Below are positions 1-9,237 of a stretch of DNA of 64,000 bases, in pieces. The DNA is from JAFGXT01 sp963677165 (GTDB lineage Bacteria > Verrucomicrobiota > Lentisphaeria > Victivallales > SZUA-371). The notes beneath the pieces are model-generated. The model had not been told where the DNA came from, did no database searches, and saw only the letters and a program-made list of their open reading frames with translations. The translations under genes were made by a program, and so were the position numbers. The stretch is from the NCBI GenBank assembly GCA_963677165.2, contig CAXXSX010000001.1, positions 1,025,543 through 1,089,542 of the forward strand, in the 5' to 3' direction. The first letter of the stretch is position 1. Each line of letters opens with the position of its first letter.

Positions 1-337
1 GAAGGTCCGGATCATCAATATCCGCGCCCTCAATACGACGTTTCAAAAGCTTGATCGCCTTCTCTTGGTACTCCGCAGCTTCACTCTGCCATGTCGCGAT
101 GCTCGCATCGCCTCGCTTGAAACCAGGCCCCTTCTCTTCTTCGTCTACGCCTTTGCGCTCAAAGGTCTTGCGTTCAAAATCGTCGAGCTTGGTCTCACCC
201 TTGGACTCACTCTCTCCAAAGGGATTGTCCTGTGCCAGCGCGCTGCCCGATAGCAACCCAACCAAGCACAAAGAAAACAAGAAAAAACGCCCCCTTGGAC
301 GCCCACGAAGAGTGACCCCGTTTGTCCTCATTTGCAT
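1..337 (-). CDS. Exported protein, N-terminal part, probable TPR family (runs off left edge)
   Basis: Only the first 112 or so residues lie in the window. The ATG at 337 is followed by a signal peptide (Arg-rich start, FFLFSLCLVGLLSG core, cleavage near SALAQ). The mature part is charged and ends in a helical stretch (TWQSEAAEYQEKAIKLL) like the lead-in to tetratricopeptide repeats. The gene lies 61 bp downstream of another exported TPR protein on the same strand, so the two are probably one transcript. The TPR assignment is inference because the repeats themselves would be outside the window. Confidence 0.6.
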   Translation of the reverse strand, partial: MQMRTNGVTLRGRPRGRFFLFSLCLVGLLSGSALAQDNPFGESESKGETKLDDFERKTFERKGVDEEEKGPGFKRGDASIATWQSEAAEYQEKAIKLLKRRIEGADIDDPDL

Positions 338-365
338 GACTATCCGTTCCTCTCCAATTGAGCTT

Positions 366-390
366 CACCTGGGTCTATGGGACCCAGGTG
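366..390. other. Perfect 10-bp hairpin between two co-oriented genes
   Basis: CACCTGGGTC and GACCCAGGTG form a perfect stem with a 5-nt loop in the 61-bp gap between the two exported-protein genes. No T-run follows on the minus strand, so this may be an attenuator or mRNA-processing hairpin rather than a full terminator. Confidence 0.45.
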
Positions 391-398
391 GCTTCTCA

Positions 399-2159
399 TT
401 AGCGCCCGCATCGGGACGTGATGTAATACCAGTAGTAGCCCAACTCATCCTTCCAGTATTCCCCGTCAAAGGTCCAGAAGAGATGCTCGTCGTCAGCCTT
501 CATGAGGGCATCGATTTCTGCCTCGAAAGCCTGCATCGCGGTTGGGTCAAGTCCCTTTTGCTCCGCCATATCAGCGAATTTCTCAGTGGTCTCGATCTCA
601 ATGTCGAGCGCGCGGTTTTTGAGATCCTTGAGCTCATCGGCGACGCGCTCCAGGCGCGCCTTGGCCATACGACCCACCTCTACCGACGCAAAATTCTTGG
701 TGAACTGGAGATCCTGAATCAAGGCCTGAGCCAACTCGTGCTTGGCCCAACCTTTCTCAAAACCCTGAATCTTGGCGATCTCATCGTCAACAGCAGTGAC
801 ATAGTTCAAGAGACGGCTCAACTCGCGATCCTGCAATGCAGCATTCAGCACCTGCTGGGTCGTGGGATCAAACTCAGCGTCACTCTTTAGGATCTCCTCA
901 AGGAACTTGTAGACATCCTCAGGCTGAATGAGATTTGTCAACTGGGCATCCAAGCGCTTCTGCAGCGGCGGATAAACCTCTTTGAACTCCTCAAGGATGT
1001 ACATGACCCGATCGTAGTGACAGTTGGTGTAATAAATCTGGGCCTGCAGAAGCATCGCCTCAGGGTAGTATTCGTCGTTAAAAAACGGGCTGTTCAAGGT
1101 CAACAAGAGCCCCAAAGCCTTGTTGAAATTGTCAACGCGATAATAAGTCCAGCTCGCCTCAAAGAGTGAATCTAGCCACATCGGGCTCGATTGACCAAAG
1201 CTTGAGTAGTACTTGATCGCCGTATTCCAACTCTTCACGGCCTTGGGACGCTCTCCCCCAGTCCACAAGATATGCCCCACCTGATAGAACACCCGACCGA
1301 GAGACATGATAGCCAGCTCCTGCATGCGCTCCATGTCATCCGTCATGTCCTCTTGTTCCTGGATCCAACGCAAAACATTCTTGAATGAATCCACTGCGTT
1401 CATCCCTTCGTACTGACGCACGAAAGTAACGCCCTTAATAAAATTGGCGCGGGGATAGTAAGGGCTCGCCTCCTCGACATTCTCGAAAAAGAAGATGGCA
1501 TCACTCAGCATACCGCTCGAGTAGGCTGCCTGACCCATTAACAAGCCCACTTCAGAGAGAATCGCAGGATCGACTTGCTCCGGGAAGTAATTGAGATAGT
1601 TATCATAAATACGCTGAGCCCGCTGGGGCTCACCAGGAAGCTCACGCGAAATCAGCACCAACCATTGTAAGGTCGGCAGAAAATACTCGCTGGTCGGACC
1701 AATATTGAGAACCTTGTCAAATTGAGCCAAAGAAGACTGGTAGAGCCCCATCTGGTAGAGCGTACGACCTAGCTCATAGCTGGCCCGGCCACGCAGCGCC
1801 ATCGCCGTATCGTCCTCAGCCTTGAGGACTTGGTGATAGAGCAAACTCGCTTGCGCGTGTTTGTTCTGCTTACTGTAGCCGTCCGCTTCCTCAAGGGTCT
1901 TGTAAGTCGCTGAGTTGGGATCCGCGACATATTGAGGTTCATCGGGCTGCGCATCACCACCATCGGTGAAATCAAAGCTGCCATCATCGCCGCCTTGATC
2001 TCCGCCTTCACCGCCCTCATCGAAGTTGAACTCGCCGTCATCGCCCTCGTCTGTGCCCTCGTCGAAGTCAAAGTCATCGGCCCAGACATGCGTCGGCCCC
2101 AAGAACAGCAACACGACAGCCAACGCGCAGAAGGCACGAAGGTAAGATGGTACTCGCAT
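399..2159 (-). CDS. Exported TPR-repeat protein with acidic N-terminal linker
   Basis: About 586 residues. I chose the ATG at 2159 because it is preceded by AGGGAGAG at a good distance and starts a clean signal peptide (MRVPSYLRAF, hydrophobic core, cleavage after HVWA). The open frame runs 22 codons further upstream without such a signal. The mature protein begins with a Gly/Asp/Glu-rich linker (repeats of FDFDEG and FNFDEGG type). It continues with helix pairs typical of tetratricopeptide repeats (AQASLLYHQVLKAEDDTAMA, GRTLYQMGLYQSSLAQFDKV), and the C-terminal third looks coiled-coil. It is probably a periplasmic or outer-membrane-associated scaffold. The specific function is not recognised. 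Confidence 0.75.
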   Translation of the reverse strand: MRVPSYLRAFCALAVVLLFLGPTHVWADDFDFDEGTDEGDDGEFNFDEGGEGGDQGGDDGSFDFTDGGDAQPDEPQYVADPNSATYKTLEEADGYSKQNKHAQASLLYHQVLKAEDDTAMALRGRASYELGRTLYQMGLYQSSLAQFDKVLNIGPTSEYFLPTLQWLVLISRELPGEPQRAQRIYDNYLNYFPEQVDPAILSEVGLLMGQAAYSSGMLSDAIFFFENVEEASPYYPRANFIKGVTFVRQYEGMNAVDSFKNVLRWIQEQEDMTDDMERMQELAIMSLGRVFYQVGHILWTGGERPKAVKSWNTAIKYYSSFGQSSPMWLDSLFEASWTYYRVDNFNKALGLLLTLNSPFFNDEYYPEAMLLQAQIYYTNCHYDRVMYILEEFKEVYPPLQKRLDAQLTNLIQPEDVYKFLEEILKSDAEFDPTTQQVLNAALQDRELSRLLNYVTAVDDEIAKIQGFEKGWAKHELAQALIQDLQFTKNFASVEVGRMAKARLERVADELKDLKNRALDIEIETTEKFADMAEQKGLDPTAMQAFEAEIDALMKADDEHLFWTFDGEYWKDELGYYWYYITSRCGR

Positions 2160-2406
2160 TCGACTCTCCCTTAGCGCAGCAGAGCGCCCGGACTCGCAAT
2201 TCTCTAAGCTTGGAGAATTGTTCACGATTTCAAAATCCCTTGAAAGCTAGCTGATTGACCAAACCCAGCAAAACTAAGCCTCAGCGTGGCCGATGCTAGC
2301 GTCGCTTACCCTCTCCTGTCAACCAAGACAGCTTTGGCTCAATTGTCCTCTCTGATTCATTGACCGGTGACTGGCGAGGCCGAAGTTCTGAACTCTATCT
2401 TCAAGG

Positions 2407-2432
2407 CGTTTTTTTCTTGATTCGAACGCGCC
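2407..2432 (-). repeat. GCGTTCGAA intergenic motif, copy 1
   Basis: On the minus strand this reads GGCGCGTTCGAATCAAGAAA. It lies in the 490-bp gap between the TPR gene start and the DUF4177-like gene end. No gene is apparent in that gap. Confidence 0.6.
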
Positions 2433-2547
2433 TTCATGGGGCACGACCTCTTGCCCTCACCCACGGCCTATTGGCCCTAGCCCCCCCCTGACTTGGACGC
2501 TCCCAACCGGCCGTGGGGATTCAACCTTAGCCTGTGACAGCAGCCAC

Positions 2548-2573
2548 GCCGCGTTCGAAACCAGAAAACCAGG
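2548..2573 (+). repeat. GCGTTCGAA intergenic motif, copy 2
   Basis: Reads GCCGCGTTCGAAACCAGAAA on the plus strand, about 75 bp downstream of the DUF4177-like gene. It is close to the consensus of this 12-member family. Confidence 0.65.
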
Positions 2574-2648
2574 CTCTTATACCCCACAAGGCCCACGATC
2601 TCCGCCACGCAGCCCTCGTTTCGCTGTTCCAGAAGCTCTGACCTAGAA

Positions 2649-2840
2649 TTAGGAAACAACTCGGGTAAAAAAGACATAAGCCAAACCCGGGCGCCTCACC
2701 CCGTCGCGCATCACAAAGCGAATGTCATCAAAGCCCCAGCCTTGTCCCGTCCAAGTGTTGAGGCAGCGCTCGATTTCTTCTTCGGTGACCGGCGCCAACT
2801 CAATGACTTTGTATTCTATCTTCTTTGCAGGCTTGCTCAA
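2649..2840 (-). CDS. Small DUF4177-like protein
   Basis: 63 residues. The sequence has the pattern of DUF4177 proteins: an initial strand EYKVIELAP, then a helix with LNTWTGQGWGFDDIRFV, then a closing strand LAYVFFTRVV. Its ATG overlaps the stop of the HEAT-repeat gene upstream by four bases (ATGA), so the two are translationally coupled. No catalytic residues are evident. The role is unknown. The family call rests on the GxGW and terminal-strand pattern only. Confidence 0.6.
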   Translation of the reverse strand: MSKPAKKIEYKVIELAPVTEEEIERCLNTWTGQGWGFDDIRFVMRDGVRRPGLAYVFFTRVVS

Positions 2841-5269
2841 AAGCTCACTCCTTGGCTGACGTCCTGGGGAATCTCAAAAGGCTCAGGATCGCCGTCGAGA
2901 CGACGCAGCGCTCGCGCTGCTGCTGCAGCTACCTCCCCCTGACGCGCCGCGAGCGCTTCGAGCTTGGACCGCAGCCTGGGGGTGTCGACATAGCCTGCCG
3001 CCGTGAGGGCGAATTTATACAGTGGTGCATCGCTTTCGATCAAATCAAAGACTGCCAGGATAAGCGCTTCGGCCTCAGGTGCTTCGGCCCTAACCGCGGC
3101 CTCGATTGCGCTTTGGGTGCGGGCACGCAGCCAGGGGTCGACCTTGGTCGCGGGCTCCAATCCAGCAACGACATAGTCAGTGACCAAGTCCCAATCGACC
3201 TGGCCACGCCGCAAGAAGGCGCCAAAGAGGCTGGTCTTGGCGCTTCGAGGCAGGCTCTCATCGGCGAAGTATACGGTCAGCGCTTGCCATGAAGGGAGCT
3301 CCAAGGACTGGGCTAGGAGCTCAGCCGCGACGCGCCTCTCTAAGAGCGCTCGATCGCGATCCTCGAGGATGGTGAGCACTGCCTCGCGTGCATTGGGAGC
3401 CTCACCAGCTACGGCCAGGCTCAGGAGTTCAGCTCTTATTTCGGGCCAGGTCTCCCCCTCGAGGTGCGCAAGCGCTGCCTCCCCGACCTGAATGTCCGCC
3501 GCTTCGCTGAGCATTCGAGCGGCCTGCAAACGCAAGGTTGGCCAGCTGCTGGAGAGCGCCTCGATCACCCATTCCCGCTCTCCGCCTTGGCGCCAGATTG
3601 CTCGAAGTGCGTACACCATCTCGATGTCAACTTGGGCGCTCTCCAGACGCCCTCGAGCCGCCTCAATGGCCTCCCCTCCCCCAAAGATCTCGACCAGGGC
3701 CAAGGCGCGCAAACGCACCGCCAAATCCTCTGCGGTGACGAGCGAGGCGAGTTCATTTGGATCACCTATGCAGCCTTCGGGTAGAGGCCCTTGCTGCTGC
3801 GCAAGTAAGAGAGCGTCCATCAGGGCGACGCGCGTTTCTTGTCGCATCTCCTCTGCCGTGAGGTGAGTCGCCGCAGGCTCGCAGAGTCGCGCCTGTGTGG
3901 CGGCAAGGGCGACCAACACAGGCTCTAGGCCTTGAGCTTGTTGGGCGCGGCGATCGAGCAAGCGCAACAAGGGGTTGAGGCTCCCCGACACGGGGATGGT
4001 GGCCAGATGCATGGCCAATTCAGGATATCCCTCGGCCTCAGTATCCAGAGATTTCAGCTGCTCACGCAATGCGGCTGCGGCGGCCTCAGGAAAAGGCTTG
4101 AGGATCTCTAGCGCTTGATCCAAGAGCTCTCCTGAGGGCATTTGCCGCGCCAAGAGGTAGGCCACCTCAGCCTTGAGCGCGGGCTCTGCCTTGTGGCTCA
4201 ACCACAGGGCTCGGCGCGCCCTATCACTGGTCAGAGTTGCGGCTTCGAGTTCCTCTAGCAAGGCGGCTTTCGCCTCAGGGATAGCAATTCGCAACGCTGC
4301 CGCCAATGCCCGGTCGTAGGGCGCCCCCTCATCTAGTGCAGCCTTGGTCAGCGCTTTGATACCTTGGGGCTTGGCAAAGGGTCCTTGGAGGCTCAGCTCG
4401 GCCAGCTCAGTCCCCGCTTGCATCTCCAAGGCGAAGCAAGCCCCTGACCCCAGCTCCTCAAGCTGCCAGAGGCTCTGGCCGGTGCTATCGATCTCAAATT
4501 GAAAGCCTTGCCCTTGCTCGTTGATGAGTAAACCCTGAGTCCCCGCCGCGCCGGCGAGGACCAGGGTATCGGCCTTCAGCCCCAGCTGTGGATAGACGAG
4601 GATGAGCGCTCTCTGCTCAAAAACAAGAGAAGTCGTGAGATCACCATCGTTAAGGTGCCCTATCGCGGCCATTGGCTCACCAGATTCAGGCGTGAAGCCA
4701 AGAATTGAGTGGAGGGGACGCGTCCAGACCGCACCCGCGCCAGTCGCAGGCTGCCCTGAGAGAGCGCCTGTATGAGTGGCGCTGGGCGGCGCCACAAATT
4801 TCATCGCAGAGGGATCGAAATAGCGACTGTTCAGCTGCTGGGTGATTTCACCACAAGCTCGCAATAGCGCCGATGGAGCCCGCAACCAGAGCTGCGCTGC
4901 GGCTGCATCCCAATAGAGGTGAGCGCTGCCGCTCATCGGCGATGAGAAGCCAGACCAGATGATGTCATCGCTGCTGAGATCGCCACTGCCAAAGAAAGCG
5001 ACAAGCAAAGACTCGGTTGGCCCCTCAGCACGAGAAAGCAGCGTGAGCTTTCCCTGCTCAGTGGAATACGCGACCAGCTGCCAATCCTCGTCATCCCAAT
5101 GACTGGGGAGCTCAAGCAATCGACCTTCACCTTGTGGGCTCTCGAGCCTCATGACACCATCGGCTCGGGTCAGACGCCATTGCCCCAGGTCATTCTCAAA
5201 TTCAGATTGCGCCCATGCCGTGCCAGAGTTCATGAGGGCCAGGAATAGCACTGGTGCAAACCATCTCAA
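2837..5269 (-). CDS. Large exported HEAT-like repeat protein
   Basis: About 810 residues from a TTG start at 5269. This start is preceded by AAAGGAGGAG at ideal spacing and gives a signal peptide (MRWFAPVLFLALMNSGTAWA, then Q). The longer open frame to 5506 would overlap the divergent AMMECR1 gene and has no such signal. The N-terminal half (about 25-330) is beta-rich and unrecognised. From about residue 340 to the end it is a run of Ala/Leu/Glu helices with HEAT/PBS-like spacing (LRLQAARMLSEAADIQVGEA, WPEIRAELLSLAVAGEA). It is probably a periplasmic scaffold and is coupled to the small DUF4177-like gene downstream. Confidence 0.65.
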   Translation of the reverse strand: MRWFAPVLFLALMNSGTAWAQSEFENDLGQWRLTRADGVMRLESPQGEGRLLELPSHWDDEDWQLVAYSTEQGKLTLLSRAEGPTESLLVAFFGSGDLSSDDIIWSGFSSPMSGSAHLYWDAAAAQLWLRAPSALLRACGEITQQLNSRYFDPSAMKFVAPPSATHTGALSGQPATGAGAVWTRPLHSILGFTPESGEPMAAIGHLNDGDLTTSLVFEQRALILVYPQLGLKADTLVLAGAAGTQGLLINEQGQGFQFEIDSTGQSLWQLEELGSGACFALEMQAGTELAELSLQGPFAKPQGIKALTKAALDEGAPYDRALAAALRIAIPEAKAALLEELEAATLTSDRARRALWLSHKAEPALKAEVAYLLARQMPSGELLDQALEILKPFPEAAAAALREQLKSLDTEAEGYPELAMHLATIPVSGSLNPLLRLLDRRAQQAQGLEPVLVALAATQARLCEPAATHLTAEEMRQETRVALMDALLLAQQQGPLPEGCIGDPNELASLVTAEDLAVRLRALALVEIFGGGEAIEAARGRLESAQVDIEMVYALRAIWRQGGEREWVIEALSSSWPTLRLQAARMLSEAADIQVGEAALAHLEGETWPEIRAELLSLAVAGEAPNAREAVLTILEDRDRALLERRVAAELLAQSLELPSWQALTVYFADESLPRSAKTSLFGAFLRRGQVDWDLVTDYVVAGLEPATKVDPWLRARTQSAIEAAVRAEAPEAEALILAVFDLIESDAPLYKFALTAAGYVDTPRLRSKLEALAARQGEVAAAAARALRRLDGDPEPFEIPQDVSQGVSF

Positions 5270-5413
5270 GCGCGTCTCCTCCTTTGCACTTCGATAAGAG
5301 AGCCGGCATGATGCCAGGGCTCTATCAGCTGACTCATCGCCTCCCCACACTGGGCCTATCTGGAGGCGAAGCTGCAGGGTTTCGCGAATCGCAATGAAAA
5401 TCAAGAGGAGTTC

Positions 5414-5982
5414 ATGGACAGTGCAATCACCTTGAAGGCGGAATCCCAGCAGGCGCTGCTCCATTTCGCCAGGGATACCGTGCAGAACCAATGCCTTAGT
5501 GCTCATGCCCCAAGTCCATCAAGGGCCTTGCGCGCGCAGATTCCTGCCCGCGCAGGGGCCTTCGTGACTCTTAAAATTGGCAAAGCACTGCGGGGCTGCA
5601 TCGGCACTTTCGACGCGAACCGGGCGCTCGTCGATGTGGTTCACGAGATGGCCATCGCGGCCTCCACCCGCGACCCTCGTTTTCACCCAGTGCGCAAAGA
5701 GGAGCTGGCGCAACTTCACTTCGCGATTTCAGTCTTGGGCCCCCCACGCCCGGTGGTGAGCCTGGAGGAGATCGTAGTGGGACGCCATGGCCTCATTGTC
5801 GGCCTTGGTCGTCAGCGAGGCGTGCTGCTGGCGAAGGTCCCGTGGAGTATGGCTGGGATCGTGACGAGTTTCTATCAATGACCTGTCAGAAGGCCGGCCT
5901 CCCCCAGCAGGCTTGGCGCAGCTTTGGCGAGACAGGGCTCACCATTGAGCTCTTTGAGACCTTCGATTTTGAGGAGCCCTGA
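5414..5982 (+). CDS. AMMECR1 domain protein (one frameshift)
   Basis: The first frame (5414-5841) carries the AMMECR1 core: GAFVTLKIGKALRGCIGTF, LVDVVHEMAIAASTRDPRF, HFAISVLGPPRPV and HGLIVGLGRQRGVLL. After GCGAAGGTCCC the frame breaks. Reading from 5842 in the next frame gives VEYGWDRDEFLSMTCQKAGL and a normal AMMECR1 end (ELFETFDFEEP) with a stop at 5980-5982. One base is missing in the C run at about 5839-5841, so this is probably an intact gene with a sequencing indel. The biochemical role of the family is not settled. It is divergent from the HEAT-repeat gene. Confidence 0.8.
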
Positions 5983-6090
5983 CTCGCCAGCCATTGTTGC
6001 GGTTAATTCAAGCAGCGTTGAAGTGTTGGATTTTGTCGAGTGTTTGTGTGGCGTTGAGTTGACTCCGAGGCTTGACTCATCTTAACCCTA

Positions 6091-7653
6091 TCAACATGTA
6101 AAAATACTAATATGTTTTAGCATTTCCCTGGCCTGGGCTTGCAGATCTTGAGCTCGATTGGTGAGCCGCTGAGACTCATCCGCGTTCGCCTGTATGGTCC
6201 TATCTAAGGTTGCAATTGCTGCTTCGATCTGTTGAGAAGCGCCCTGTTGATCGCTTGATGCAGCCGAGATCTCTTGCATCAAGGTCGAGGTGCTCTCTAT
6301 CTTCGCTCGCAGCTCACTGATCATGGTCCGTGACTGCGAAGCTTGAGCGCGTGTCTTTTGAGCCAAACCGGTGATCTCTTTGGCTGCACTCTGGCTCTGT
6401 TCAGCCAGGGAACGCACCTCGCTGGCGACCACGGCAAAGCCCTTGCCATGGTCTCCTGCTCGAGCGGCCTCAATGGCTGCATTCAAAGCCAAGAGATTTG
6501 TTTGCCGAGCAATGGCATTGATCACTTCGATGCGCCTGGAGATCTCCTCGACCGAGTTGAGCGCCTGGCTCACCTGAAGATCACTGTCTTTTGCGCTGCC
6601 AGCAGCCTCAATAGCGATTTCTGCCGTCTTGTGGGCGTTGTGCGTATTGTCTGAGATGGTGGCATCGAGAGCCTCAGTGGTGGCAGTGACCTCTTCTGCC
6701 GAGGCCGCCTGGGAAACCGAAGCATCGGTGAGCGCGCTGGAGGTTTGCGCGACTTCTTGTGCGTTTTCCACCACCGCCTGAGCCGATCCACGAATTTCTT
6801 TGACGATGCCACGCAAGCTCTGGCGCATCTGGTCGATATTGCGTGCCAACAAGCCTACCTCATCGCGCTGGTCCATCGCATTGGCTGGCATCTCCTTGCT
6901 GAGATCTCCCTGGGCAATCGCATGGGAGACCTCAACCGCCTGCAGCACTGGGCGGACACTGCGCCTGGCCAACAGCGAAACAGAAAGTAAGATGAAGAGC
7001 ACCGCCACACCAAAAATCACCAAGAGCGTCAACTCTGCCTGCTCTAGATTCTCGTCTGCCTTGAGGCGCTCCTGGGCCACGATCTCGTCAATATCGTCAA
7101 TATAGTTGCCGGTACCAACCACCCACTCATAGGGCGCAAAGCTCTTGGAGTAGCTGCGCTTGGGCAGCGGCTTGGACTCGCCAGGCCGTGGGAAAAGGTA
7201 GTCGGTAAAGCCCCCATCGGGTCGGCGACCATTGTCGATGATCTCTTTGATTAGGAGCTTGCCGTTGGAGTCTTTGAGATCGATGCGCGACTTGCCCTCA
7301 CTGGCCTTGCCTAGGTTGCAAACATTGACGCCTTCATAGGTGTCGACAAAGAAGTAGCCACCCTCTCCATATCGCAGATAGCGCACCGAATCGGCGGCGA
7401 TCCGGCGCGCTTCCTCTGGGCTGAGCTCTCCTGCGAGCTCGCGCTCATGCACTTGGCTGATAACGCTCAGCGCCGTCTCTACCTGCAGCTTAACCTGCAA
7501 GTCGAAAGAACGCCGCAGCTCAGACTCTACGCTATCGATTCGAGCTGAACTGAGCTCCTCTATCTCGGCGATCGCAACACCTGCCACCACCCCCGCAAAG
7601 AGCAGCGCGACCGCGACGACGAAAACAGTTAACTTAACGGCAATGTTTCGCAA
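6091..7653 (-). CDS. Methyl-accepting chemotaxis protein, single-Cache sensor
   Basis: 520 residues. An N-terminal transmembrane segment (about 8-30) is followed by a periplasmic single Cache domain with the family signature YGEGGYFFVDTYEG and EWVVGTGNYIDDID. A second transmembrane segment lies near 210-230 (LTLLVIFGVAVLFILLSVSL). A HAMP domain and a cytoplasmic signalling domain follow, with the conserved hairpin tip IARQTNLLALNAAIEAARAG. The protein should pass a small-molecule signal (often carboxylates or amino acids in this Cache class; ligand not predictable here) to CheW/CheA. No che genes lie nearby. Confidence 0.93.
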   Translation of the reverse strand: MRNIAVKLTVFVVAVALLFAGVVAGVAIAEIEELSSARIDSVESELRRSFDLQVKLQVETALSVISQVHERELAGELSPEEARRIAADSVRYLRYGEGGYFFVDTYEGVNVCNLGKASEGKSRIDLKDSNGKLLIKEIIDNGRRPDGGFTDYLFPRPGESKPLPKRSYSKSFAPYEWVVGTGNYIDDIDEIVAQERLKADENLEQAELTLLVIFGVAVLFILLSVSLLARRSVRPVLQAVEVSHAIAQGDLSKEMPANAMDQRDEVGLLARNIDQMRQSLRGIVKEIRGSAQAVVENAQEVAQTSSALTDASVSQAASAEEVTATTEALDATISDNTHNAHKTAEIAIEAAGSAKDSDLQVSQALNSVEEISRRIEVINAIARQTNLLALNAAIEAARAGDHGKGFAVVASEVRSLAEQSQSAAKEITGLAQKTRAQASQSRTMISELRAKIESTSTLMQEISAASSDQQGASQQIEAAIATLDRTIQANADESQRLTNRAQDLQAQAREMLKHISIFTC

Positions 7654-7869
7654 AAGATGGCCTCATCAAAGTCTGCAGCGCCCCCTCGACGGCAGAAGTA
7701 TTGATGAAACCTCTATGCGCTTCCTAAATTCCACCTATGCGCCATCATGCAAATCTAACCCTGCAATAGCTGCACTGCATGGCCAACAGATCCGCGTTCG
7801 ACAGCCGATTTTCTTTGCATTGTTGAGCTCAAGCTCACTGAGCTCACCAATCATACCCAGCTTCGCTAA

Positions 7870-8027
7870 GGGTCTGCGCGTAAATAAAGTGACTGAATTC
7901 GGCAAAGTGAGCGCGTCGAGTTCACGGAGCGGATTCGCAGTCATAGTGGGCTATTACAAGGATTCGCGACACAGAAATCGGCGTGCTCACGCGCCGCAGA
8001 AAGATCAGTTTATTTACAAGCAGACCC
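7870..8027. repeat. MITE-like element, family 1, first of a tandem pair
   Basis: 158 bp with terminal inverted repeats GGGTCTGCGCGTAAATAAA and the complement of TTTATTTACAAGCAGACCC (two mismatches). It is flanked by TAA at 7867-7869 and 8028-8030. The core contains GGATTCGCAGTC and the small hairpin ATAGTGGGCTAT. It contains no real ORF. Confidence 0.85.
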
Positions 8028-8030
8028 TAA

Positions 8031-8188
8031 GGGTCTGCGCGTAAATAAAGTGACTGAATTCGGCAAAGTGAGCGCGTCGAGTTCACGGAGCGGATTCGCA
8101 GTCATAGTGGGCTATTACAAGGATTCGCGACACAGAAATCGGCGTGCTCACGAGCCGCAGAAAGATCAGTTTATTTACAAGCAGACCC
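8031..8188. repeat. MITE-like element, family 1, second of a tandem pair
   Basis: Nearly identical to the preceding 158-bp copy, from which only one TAA separates it. It is followed by TAA at 8189-8191. It ends 5 bp from the selD stop codon (8194-8196, minus strand). Confidence 0.85.
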
Positions 8189-8193
8189 TAACC

Positions 8194-9237
8194 TCAAGCG
8201 CGCAGCTCAATGCGCTCAGGGCCATCGATGATCTCGCCAATGACCGCCGCATCGCCAACGCCCACTTGATGCAGGCGCGCCACCAACGAATCGGCGACCT
8301 CTGCAGGCAGCGCAACCAAGAGACCACCACTGGTCTGGGGATCGAAGAAGATCTCGACCATCGGGTCGAGATCTTCTGAGGCCTCGATGAGATCTTGGCG
8401 GTGGCGGCGATTGCGTCCCAGACCTCCAGGCTTGAGGCCTTGAGCGGCATAATCCAAGGCCTCATCAAAGAGGGGAACTTGAGAAGCAAAGAGCCGCATC
8501 CCCAAGCCGCCGCCCTCGAGCATCTCAGCGGCGTGACCGAGCAGACCAAAGCCCGTCACATCCGTACAAGCGTGCACCTCAAACCCCTCCAAACACTGGG
8601 CAGCTGCCCGGTTGAGAGAGGTCATGGCGGCGACAATTTGGTCAATGGCGCGTTGTGAAGCCTTATCACGCTTAATCGCGGTATTGATCACGCCTGTACC
8701 AATGGGCTTGGTGAGCACGAGCTTGTCGCCCAGGGCGGCGCCGTGGTTGGTGAGGACTGCGTCAGGATGAATGGTCCCGGTCACGGAGAGCCCATACTTG
8801 AGCTCCTTGTCCTCAACAGTGTGCCCCCCCACCAAGATGACCTCTGCCTCTCGCATCTTGTCCAAGCCCCCCTTCAAGACCTTGTTCAAGATGGAGATGT
8901 CCATGGTCTTGACTGGAAAACCCGCGATATTCATCGCGCACAGCGGCACACCACCCATCGCGTAGACATCGCTCAAGGCATTGGTCGCAGCAATCTGACC
9001 GAAGAGATAGGGATCATCGACAATGGGCGTGAAGAAATCGACCGTCTGGATCAGCGCCAGATCATCGCGCAGCTTCACCACACCGGCATCATCGGCGGTT
9101 TGCAAACCGACAATCAGCCGAGGATCCGAGCCCAAATCGAGCCCACAGAGCGCTTGAGCCAGGTCCCCTGGCCCCAACTTACTCGCTCACCCACTCCCCG
9201 CGACCGTGCGGGTCAGTTTGACGTAGTTTTTGCTCAT
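8194..9237 (-). CDS. selD: Selenophosphate synthase, selenocysteine-containing (UGA at codon 17)
   Basis: Makes selenophosphate from selenide and ATP for selenocysteine and other selenium uses. From the ATG at 9237 (GGGAGG just upstream) the frame reads MSKNYVKLTRTVAGSG, then TGA at 9189-9187, then ASKLGPGDLAQAL. The TGA is codon 17, exactly where the catalytic Cys17 of E. coli SelD sits (GCGCK context there, G-U-A-S-K here). It is therefore read as selenocysteine, as in many SelD proteins. The rest is typical: DDAGV, TVDFFTPIVDDPY, AATNALSDVYAMGG, VGGHT, DVTGFGLLGH, DPQTSGGLL. A 347-residue product matches the family length. A caller ignoring UGA would start at 9177 and lose the active site. 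Confidence 0.93.
9156..9174 (-). promoter_or_regulatory. Candidate bacterial SECIS hairpin in selD
   Basis: On the selD mRNA, GGGCCAGG and CCTGGCTC pair (one G-U) around a GGA loop. The loop begins 20 nt after the UGA codon. This agrees with the known spacing of bacterial SECIS elements and a G at the start of the loop. It would recruit SelB and the selenocysteyl-tRNA. The fold was done by eye. Confidence 0.65.

Noticed and set aside
2477..2677. A 66-residue minus-strand open frame before the TPR gene
   Set aside because: It overlaps the DUF4177-like gene end and a dispersed repeat motif, has no ribosome-binding site and no recognisable sequence.
5838..5883. The early stop in the AMMECR1 gene considered as a second selenocysteine codon
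   Set aside because: The family continues in a different frame, not through the TGA in the same frame. A single missing C explains it.
7643..8379. Open frames on the plus strand across the tandem MITEs and the selD 3' end
   Set aside because: They are reading frames inside repeat elements. The same short peptides recur at every copy and overlap selD antisense.
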